This document shows positions 61,521 through 64,000 of a DNA stretch of 64,000 nt, piece by piece. Made by a program: the position numbers and the translations under genes. Source of the stretch: Streptomyces brasiliensis (GTDB lineage: Bacteria; Actinomycetota; Actinomycetes; Streptomycetales; Streptomycetaceae); the NCBI RefSeq assembly GCF_014647875.1, contig NZ_BMQA01000020.1, forward strand, positions 1-64,000, written 5' to 3'. Numbering within the stretch: the stretch's first letter is position 1; every line of letters starts with the position of its first letter. Under the pieces are notes generated by a model, which had not been told where the DNA came from, did not search any database, and saw only the letters and a program-made list of their open reading frames with translations.

Positions 61521-62093
61521 ATGGTCAATCTGACGCGCATCTACACCAGGACCGGCGACAAGGGCACGACCGCCCTCGGCGACATGAGCCGGGTCGCCAA
61601 AACCGATCTGCGAATCTCGGCGTACGCCGACGCCAACGAGGCGAACGCGGTGATCGGTACGGCGATCGCGCTGGGCGCACTGGACGAGGAGGTCGTCAAG
61701 GTCCTCACCCGGGTGCAGAACGACCTTTTCGACGTGGGGGCGGACCTGTCGACGCCGGTGGTGGAGAACCCGGAGTTCCCGCCGCTGCGCGTGGAGCAGT
61801 TCTACATCGACCGGCTGGAGGCGGACTGCGACCGCTTCAACGAGAAGCTGGAGAAGCTGCGCTCCTTCATCCTCCCCGGCGGCACACCCGGCGCGGCCCT
61901 GCTCCACCAGGCCTGCACGGTCGTCCGCCGCGCCGAACGCTCGACCTGGGCGGCCCTCGAGGCCCACGGCGACATCATGAACCCCCTCACGGCGACCTAC
62001 CTCAACCGCCTCTCGGACCTCCTCTTCATCCTGGCCCGCACGGCGAACCAGGCAACGGGGGACGTCCTGTGGGTGCCCGGCGGCGAACGCTGA
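61521..62093 (+). CDS. Cob(I)alamin adenosyltransferase, PduO type
   Basis: The enzyme adenosylates cob(I)alamin to make coenzyme B12, needed by the isobutyryl-CoA and methylmalonyl-CoA mutases. The 190-residue protein has the ATP-binding start TRIYTRTGDKGTTALGD, then FILPGGTPGAALLHQACTVVRRAER and LNRLSDLLFILAR. The ATG lies six bases after TAGGCT with no Shine-Dalgarno, so it is probably leaderless. A diverged copy of its last 63 bases follows the gene. Confidence 0.93.
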   Translation: MVNLTRIYTRTGDKGTTALGDMSRVAKTDLRISAYADANEANAVIGTAIALGALDEEVVKVLTRVQNDLFDVGADLSTPVVENPEFPPLRVEQFYIDRLEADCDRFNEKLEKLRSFILPGGTPGAALLHQACTVVRRAERSTWAALEAHGDIMNPLTATYLNRLSDLLFILARTANQATGDVLWVPGGER

Positions 62094-62141
62094 CCGCACC
62101 CCCTCCGGCCGGGGGTCAGGAGGTTGCCCCGGAGGGTGCGG
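62094..62141 (+). terminator. Hairpin after the adenosyltransferase gene
   Basis: CCGCACCCcCTCCGG and CCGGAGGGTGCGG pair over 13 positions with a two-base bulge, immediately beyond the stop codon. It is a likely terminator and lies between the two copies of the gene end. Confidence 0.5.
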
Positions 62142-62142
62142 C

Positions 62143-62205
62143 ATCCTGGCCCGCACGGCGAACAAGGCGACCGGCGACGTGCTGCGGGTACCGGGCGGGG
62201 TGCGC
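62143..62205 (+). pseudogene. Diverged second copy of the adenosyltransferase 3' end
   Basis: These 63 bases match 62028-62090 at 52 positions, the first 21 identically. They translate to ILARTANKATGDVLRVPGGVR against ILARTANQATGDVLWVPGGER. Most differences are at third codon positions, so the copy evolved as coding sequence before being orphaned. There is no start or upstream part. Confidence 0.75.
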
Positions 62206-62219
62206 CGACGGCGCCGGTG

Positions 62220-62777
62220 TCACGGGCGTAGTGTGCCGCGCGCCTGTGCCGGGTCCTTCTTCGGCCAGATCAGGTACGTCAGCGCGATCAGCCCGTGGAC
62301 GACCGTGACCCGCAGTGCCGTCCACTGGAAGGACCGGAGCGACGACGTGTCGCCGTCGCCCACGTACCAGACCGCGCCCTGGAGCAGCGCACCTGAAACC
62401 GCCGCCGCGAGGGCCGTGCGCAGCCACAGCCGGCCCTCGTGGCGGGCACGGGGCAGGCCGTGACGGGGCGGCTTCGGCGGGGGCGGACCGCCCGCGAGGC
62501 GGTGCTCGGCGTGGCCGTCCAGCCAGCGGACGGTGTGGGGGCCGTAGGCGACCGTGAAGCCGATGTAGAGCGCCGCCAGGCCGTGTTCCCAGCCCGGTTC
62601 GGCGCCGTTCCCGAGATCGACGGTCGTCACCGCGAACAGCACCAGTTCCAGGAGTGGTTCGCACAGCAGCAGGACGACACTCGTACGGCGCCGGTTCAGC
62701 AGATAACGGACGGCCAGGCCGAGTGCCAGCAGCACCCAGAAGCCGGCCTCGCAGGCGACGATCAGCGCGACGATCAC
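62220..62777 (-). CDS. Hypothetical membrane protein
   Basis: This 185-residue protein has about five hydrophobic helices (VACEAGFWVLLALGLAVRYLL, VVLLLCEPLLELVLFAVTTVDL, LAALYIGFTVAYG, LRTALAAAVSGALLQGAVWYV, VTVVHGLIALTYLIW), a WLDGHAEHRLAGG loop and a Pro/Lys-rich cytoplasmic segment. GTG has AAGGGAG seven bases upstream. Divergent from the sensor kinase. No family was recognised. Confidence 0.7.
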   Translation of the reverse strand: MIVALIVACEAGFWVLLALGLAVRYLLNRRRTSVVLLLCEPLLELVLFAVTTVDLGNGAEPGWEHGLAALYIGFTVAYGPHTVRWLDGHAEHRLAGGPPPPKPPRHGLPRARHEGRLWLRTALAAAVSGALLQGAVWYVGDGDTSSLRSFQWTALRVTVVHGLIALTYLIWPKKDPAQARGTLRP

Positions 62778-62898
62778 GACTCGCTCCCTTCGGTCGTCCC
62801 CCAGCCTCCGCTCGGGATCCGCCGGTTTCGTCGTCACCGGTGACGACCCGGCGGTACATCGAACGATGCAGTCAGGGACCCTTCCTCGGGAGCACGCG

Positions 62899-62916
62899 CA
62901 CGGCACGTGTGCCGTG
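62899..62916. promoter_or_regulatory. CACGGCAC-gt-GTGCCGTG dyad upstream of the sensor kinase
   Basis: A perfect 8-bp inverted repeat with a two-base spacer lies 12 bp before the kinase ATG. It may be an operator for autoregulation by the partner response regulator, expected beyond the right edge. Confidence 0.4.
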
Positions 62917-62928
62917 TTGGATGGGGTC

Positions 62929-64000
62929 ATGGCCGCTCCACTGCCCCGCCCGCACCACGACGACGTACGCATCGCCGTGGGCGGACTGCTCGGCGGGCTG
63001 CTGCTGATGGCCGTCGGCCTGCACGACCGGACCCCCCACGACCCGGTGTCCGTCCTCGACCAGGACTGGGCGGTCGCCATTCCGCTGGTCGTGACGGCCG
63101 GCTGCGAACTGCTGCGCCGTACACGTCCGCGCACCGCCCTGCTCGTCGGGACGGGCGCGATCACCGCGGACCTGTTCACCCGGGGCAACCTGGCCACCCT
63201 GGTCATGTTCACCGACCTCGTCTACGCGTCCGTGCTGTACGGCTCCCCCGCCGCGGCCCGTCGCATCCCCTGGATCACGGGCCTGCTCACCGTGACCGGC
63301 ACCGTCGTCCCGGTCGTGGCCTGGCGCACACCGCAGGCACTGCTGATCGGAGCGTCCGTCGGACTGGTCGCCCTGGTCCCCGCGGCCACCGGCTGGGTGG
63401 TGCGCAACCACCGTGACACCGCCGTCGCCGAGCGCCTGCGCGCCGAACAGACCGCGCTGCTCGCCGAGATGGACCGCACCCAGGCGGTCACCGCCGAACG
63501 TGCGCGCATGGCACGGGAGCTGCACGACATGGTCGCGGGCCACATGTCCGCCATCGCGCTGCACGCCACGGCAGCGCTGGCCATCGACGACCCGAAGACC
63601 TCCCGCGAGGCGCTCACCGTGGTCCGCGAGAACAGCGTGGCGGGACTCGCGGAGATGCGGCGGCTGATCGGCATCCTACGCGACAGCGGCGGCGAGCACG
63701 AACCGGCGCCCGTGCCCACCCTCGACGGACTGGGCTCGCTGGTCGAGAGCGCCCGCGCGGGCGGCCTGGACGTCACCCTCGACGCCGACCACGGCCCGGT
63801 CCCCGCGCCGGTCGAGCTCGCGGCCTACCGGATCGTGCAGGAGTCCTTGACCAACGCCCTCAAGCACGCCCGGCCGGGCCGCGTCACCGTCACCCTGGCC
63901 CGGCGGGACGGTGTCCTCGACGTGCGCGTGACCAGCCCGTTCGGCCACCGGGACGGCCCCCGTGCCCCCGGTCTGGGCGCGGGCCTCGTCGGCATGCAGG
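62929..64000 (+). CDS. NarL-type sensor histidine kinase (partial at right edge)
   Basis: The first ~357 residues of a membrane sensor kinase are visible. An N-terminal region of four to five hydrophobic helices with short loops is followed by a HisKA_3 dimerisation helix with the phospho-His in MARELHDMVAGHMSAIAL. The HATPase N-box is YRIVQESLTNALKHA, and the gene runs out near GLGAGLVGMQ. ATG at 62929 is used; in-frame TTG and GTG codons 12-15 bases earlier are possible. A LuxR-type response regulator gene is expected just outside the window. Confidence 0.9.
   Translation, partial: MAAPLPRPHHDDVRIAVGGLLGGLLLMAVGLHDRTPHDPVSVLDQDWAVAIPLVVTAGCELLRRTRPRTALLVGTGAITADLFTRGNLATLVMFTDLVYASVLYGSPAAARRIPWITGLLTVTGTVVPVVAWRTPQALLIGASVGLVALVPAATGWVVRNHRDTAVAERLRAEQTALLAEMDRTQAVTAERARMARELHDMVAGHMSAIALHATAALAIDDPKTSREALTVVRENSVAGLAEMRRLIGILRDSGGEHEPAPVPTLDGLGSLVESARAGGLDVTLDADHGPVPAPVELAAYRIVQESLTNALKHARPGRVTVTLARRDGVLDVRVTSPFGHRDGPRAPGLGAGLVGMQ

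Overview
The window is chromosomal DNA from a Streptomyces or very close relative. The reasons are the very high GC content with G/C at almost every third codon position, many GTG starts, the neighbouring scy and filP cytoskeletal genes, the GlgE alpha-glucan pathway, nucS in place of MutS/L, HelR, and sugar ABC operons without their own ATPase. From memory, the gene order matches the core region of S. coelicolor from about SCO5443 down to about SCO5378. No rRNA, tRNA, CRISPR array, insertion sequence or prophage is visible. Most of the window is conserved core genome, with a few decay scars.

Layout. 0-7 kb: a translationally coupled operon glgE (5' end cut by the window edge)-treS-pep2-glgB. 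It turns trehalose into maltose, maltose-1-phosphate and then branched alpha-glucan. GlgB carries a Lys/Ala-rich N-terminal tail. 7-11.5 kb, all leftward: helR (RNA-polymerase-recycling ATPase), a merR-trxA redox pair behind a textbook MerR-type promoter, a DUF2127 membrane protein and a frameshifted small gene. 11.6-15.5 kb: dctA, divergent from a CitA/DcuS-type sensor kinase and its response regulator. 15.5-19.4 kb: a membrane protein and a sugar ABC importer operon whose promoter overlaps a DasR-like site. 19.8-25.9 kb: pfkA divergent from pta-ackA-pyk, i.e. glycolysis and overflow acetate metabolism. 26-28.6 kb: a leftward surface or secreted cluster (DUF6230, DUF6114 and a low-complexity protein), followed by a 650-bp gene-free region with three TTAC...GTAA dyads.

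29.2-35.3 kb: a thioredoxin-TPR protein, a TetR regulator, a secreted DUF3103-like protein, isobutyryl-CoA mutase large subunit (icmA), a DUF3817 protein and a MarR regulator. 35.3-40.2 kb: two broken MFS transporter genes, one fused by deletion to the tail of an ArsR-type regulator. These flank a thiamine-binding-like protein, a second DUF3817 protein, three tandem AIM24 genes and another MarR. 40.2-43 kb: meaB, acetyl-CoA acetyltransferase and methylmalonyl-CoA epimerase. Together with icmA these form a short-chain acyl-CoA and B12-dependent mutase neighbourhood, which the cobalamin adenosyltransferase at 61.5 kb may supply with cofactor.

43-48.2 kb: scy and filP, coiled-coil organisers of polar growth. 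48.3-52.5 kb: two paralogous ABC-2 exporter pairs in tandem. 52.5-58.7 kb: a small Cys/His protein, an F420/flavin monooxygenase-like protein, an SCO5389-type protein, nucS, a large ATPase with a transmembrane segment and a Pro/Thr pentapeptide tail, and a STAS anti-anti-sigma-like protein. 58.8-64 kb: 3-hydroxybutyryl-CoA dehydrogenase, a hypothetical protein, a LolA/LppX-like lipoprotein, the cobalamin adenosyltransferase with a diverged second copy of its 3' end, a membrane protein, and a NarL-type sensor kinase cut by the right edge.

I found no clear undescribed defence or biosynthetic system. The least explained items are the 829-residue membrane ATPase, the DUF6230/DUF6114 cluster with its dyad-rich upstream region, the AIM24 triplet, and several operator-like dyads. 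Protein identities rest on motifs and remembered family sequences. No database search was run.
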